Part shown: piece after piece, positions 61,939 to 64,000 of the stretch
Layout: each line of letters opens with the position of its first letter
How positions within the stretch are numbered: position 1 is the first letter of the stretch
Position numbers and translations under genes: made by a program
Assembly (NCBI GenBank): GCA_949752735.1
Contig: OX457040.1
Coordinates: 4,510,131-4,574,130, forward strand
Reading direction: 5' to 3'
Length of the DNA stretch: 64,000 nucleotides
From: Lumbricus terrestris
Lineage: Eukaryota > Annelida > Clitellata > Crassiclitellata > Lumbricidae
Notes under the pieces: model-generated
What the model was told of the DNA's origin: nothing
The model's input: only the letters and a program-made list of their open reading frames with translations
The model's database searches: none

Positions 61939-62407
61939 TTTTTTCGAAGTTGTTCTAAAGATGTTGGCAGTTAATTAATATAATATAATTGTATATGATT
62001 AAAAGGTGTGTTGCGAGTGAATCATTATTATGTTCGACGGAACTGTTGGTCTTAATATCCGAAATAGACTCAACAATTGTACCTGCAGATTTTGAAGGTT
62101 TACAAAATCAGTTGGTCTTAAATAATCTTTGTTTGAACTATTTAATATTCTTCAACATCGCATTATTTCCATTTCGATAAAGCAGTCAGGATGTTTGCAG
62201 GTTGTTTACAGTTTCATCCATTTCCACATAATTATGTGGCTCAAGAAGCAGTTGAAATGTATTTTACAATTATTGTGTACACCAATCTGGGATTTGCAAT
62301 TTGTCGATTAATAACGAATATTCTGTGTTATATTCTTCTCCATTCTATTTGTGTTAGTAGTCGACGATCAATGATTCATGCATCGTCTAAGCAATTCGGC
62401 AAGTTAA

Positions 62408-62456
62408 AGCATTAGAATATTAGCAAATTAGAATATTAGCAAATTAGAATATTCCG
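62408..62456. repeat. 17-bp tandem repeat, three units
   Basis: ATTAGAATATTAGCAAA repeated, the last unit incomplete (ATTAGAATATTCCG). Confidence 0.85.
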
Positions 62457-62579
62457 AACAATTCCACCTTAGTAATTGCCAATCATTCTCATGATATCCT
62501 AGAAATGTGACCTAACAGAAGAACATCATCTTAATTATCATAGCTTACTATAAGACGAGTCGAACTGAAATGTAGGTTG

Positions 62580-62755
62580 GCAGATTTCTTGATATTTTTT
62601 TACTAAATGACTAAAAAAAGTCGTCAGAAGATTTTTGAAATGAAGATGTCGAACGTCCGCCCAAAATGCTTGGCCAAAAGAGACCTTTTCTTCTCCCCTT
62701 TTTCTTCTCCCCCCCCAGAAACGCGAATTCCTGCCTGCGCCCCAAAGCCGATGGG
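62580..62755. mobile_element. Decayed MITE fragment with hairpin core
   Basis: AAATGACTAAAAAAAGTCGT CAGAAG is the shared hairpin. The C-rich segment ending GAATTCCTGCCTGCGCCCC resembles the right terminus of the GGCGCCCGC and GCGGATCCAG MITEs. The left terminus is not evident. Confidence 0.5.
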
Positions 62756-62784
62756 CTAGGATAGCAATTGAAATATTAAAGAAT

Positions 62785-62951
62785 ATTCTTATCTTATCTT
62801 ATCGTATCGTATCGTATCTTATCTTATTTTATCTTATCTTATCTTATCTTATCTTATCTTATCTTATCTTATCTTATCTTATCTTATCTTACCTTACCTT
62901 ACCTTACCTTACCTTATCTTATCTTATCTTATCTTATCTTATCTTATCTTA
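62785..62951. repeat. (ATCTT)n pentanucleotide repeat
   Basis: About 33 units of TTATC/ATCTT with local variants (CGTAT, and CCTTA in a block near 62890-62915), so variants have spread in blocks. Confidence 0.97.
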
Positions 62952-63501
62952 AACGATGTACTGATTGTCTTTGGTAGCTGATGATCTCTTTATATAACGA
63001 TGATGCACGCTGTCAAAAGGTGTATAAAAATAAGCGCGCATTCTTCATAATAATTATAAGTATCATGGTCGCATATTATGCGACGGAAAAACCAGTTGAT
63101 CTGATGCATGTTCGAGAGTGCTTGGCATAATATTTTCATTTTTGTACGGTAGATTTAGATGATTATACAAAATCAATTGAACAATTAAAGCCTGATTTGA
63201 AATATTTAATGTGAAAGCAGAGCAATTTCTCTTTCCAATTGATATTCTGCAAAATTCTAATAAAAGCCTTCATTCATTGATACTCATTTAAGCAAGTAAG
63301 TATAACCTTAATTAATCCGTTTGAAAACGCAAATAGGACATCAAAATAAATCGCAGAATGGAACACAGAAGTAATAATAAAATATATATTTTTTATAATT
63401 ACAACAATAGATCGGCAGCCATACAAAGGCGACATCCTTCAAGTTGATGATGCGACGGCGGCATTTACAGTTTAACGTCACTGTGTGGTAACACATACCA
63501 T

Positions 63502-63547
63502 TAGCGACGCCCTCCTCCTTTATCAAGGCTTAGGACTGGCACTGGCA
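63502..63547 (-). repeat. Dispersed repeat B, copy 10
   Basis: Minus strand: CAGTGCCAGTCCTAAGCCTT, GATAAAGGAGGAGGGCGTCG, CTAATGG. This is close to the consensus. CAGTTTAACGTCACTGTG at 63467 nearby recalls the GACGTTAAAC subtype. Confidence 0.7.
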
Positions 63548-63887
63548 GAGTGCGACCAGTGGCGGAGTTGCAATGGTAGTAATCCTAAGGACTTTAAAAA
63601 CACAAAAAGAGTTGAAATCATGTAGAGATAAGTTAGACACAGTTAGAGTTTACACGATGTATATCTACGGCTGATGCATCTAAATAACGTCGCTGAAGAT
63701 TCTCCAAATTAGACACCTTTAAAGCAATTGAACAATAATTTATGAATGCTTTAGATGACAATATCTTATCGTCTATTTTGGGGAAGGACCTGTCATCACG
63801 ACATTTTCAACGACTGTTGTTACTTTAGTCGAGTCGCTAAATATTGAAAAGAAATCAAAAATTAACCGATGCGGCGTGTACTCTGAA

Positions 63888-63934
63888 AGTGCCAGTCCAA
63901 CGCCTGGAAAATGAGGAGGGCTATGCTGGTCACC
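63888..63934 (+). repeat. Dispersed repeat B, copy 11
   Basis: AAGTGCCAGTCCAACGCCTG, GAAAATGAGGAGGGCTATGC TGGTCACC. Together with copy 10 it gives the head consensus AGTGCCAGTCC. Confidence 0.65.
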
Positions 63935-64000
63935 TTCATTATAACACAGTGTTATAAAACAGGAAAAACAAGACTCAGAAGAAAGATTAATGAAAACATA

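Overview
This window is eukaryotic, from an AT-rich animal genome. I found no complete protein-coding gene with a host function, no rRNA, no canonical tRNA gene and nothing prokaryotic. Nearly all recognisable coding sequence is 5'-truncated, frameshifted non-LTR retrotransposon (LINE) reverse transcriptase. The CR1/L2-like and RTE-like LINEs, tRNA-headed SINEs, hAT-type and TTAA-target (piggyBac-type) non-autonomous DNA transposons, frequent TAGGCCTA words and long simple repeats together suggest a marine invertebrate. I cannot name the phylum from this sequence.

Layout. 0-7 kb: simple repeats, two LINE tails, a C-rich tandem repeat, a diverged minisatellite carrying GCTGGATTGATGAAA, and an old TTAA element. 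7.4-9 kb: the best-preserved LINE reverse transcriptase (405 codons open), with a hAT-type MITE at its 5' end. 10-14 kb: SINE, stem-loop repeats and LINE tails. 14.7-17.9 kb: one 3.1-kb hAT-type element with an exact 8-bp target duplication, carrying a palindromic minisatellite array. 18.9-20.3 kb: a LINE split by a 979-bp hAT-type element. 20.8-32 kb: an endonuclease remnant, two more copies of the GGCGCCCGC MITE, SINEs and a frameshifted LINE. 32-44 kb: dispersed short families, RTE and other LINE 3' ends, and a 370-bp CT run. 44.4-47.3 kb: a LINE split by a 2.2-kb fold-back element whose 154-bp units carry paired ATGGCGG (YY1-like) motifs. 47.4-58.8 kb: five TTAA-bounded elements, two of them abutting on a single TTAA and one interrupted by a TA-target transposon. 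59-64 kb: solo stem-loop tails and simple repeats.

The strongest new signal is a dispersed family of 60-95-bp pieces. Each has a conserved loop core (ACGGCCTCTGTTGTCATA) between arms that change but still pair across subfamilies, followed by a short-repeat tail such as (ATCC)n. This is the form expected of a LINE/SINE 3'-end hairpin recognised by reverse transcriptase. Nested insertions with exact target duplications, and one natural filled/empty site pair, make the insertion history unusually readable. Where two families are nested, the order is LINE first, then hAT-type, fold-back or TA-target elements. All copy counts and similarities here were judged by eye.
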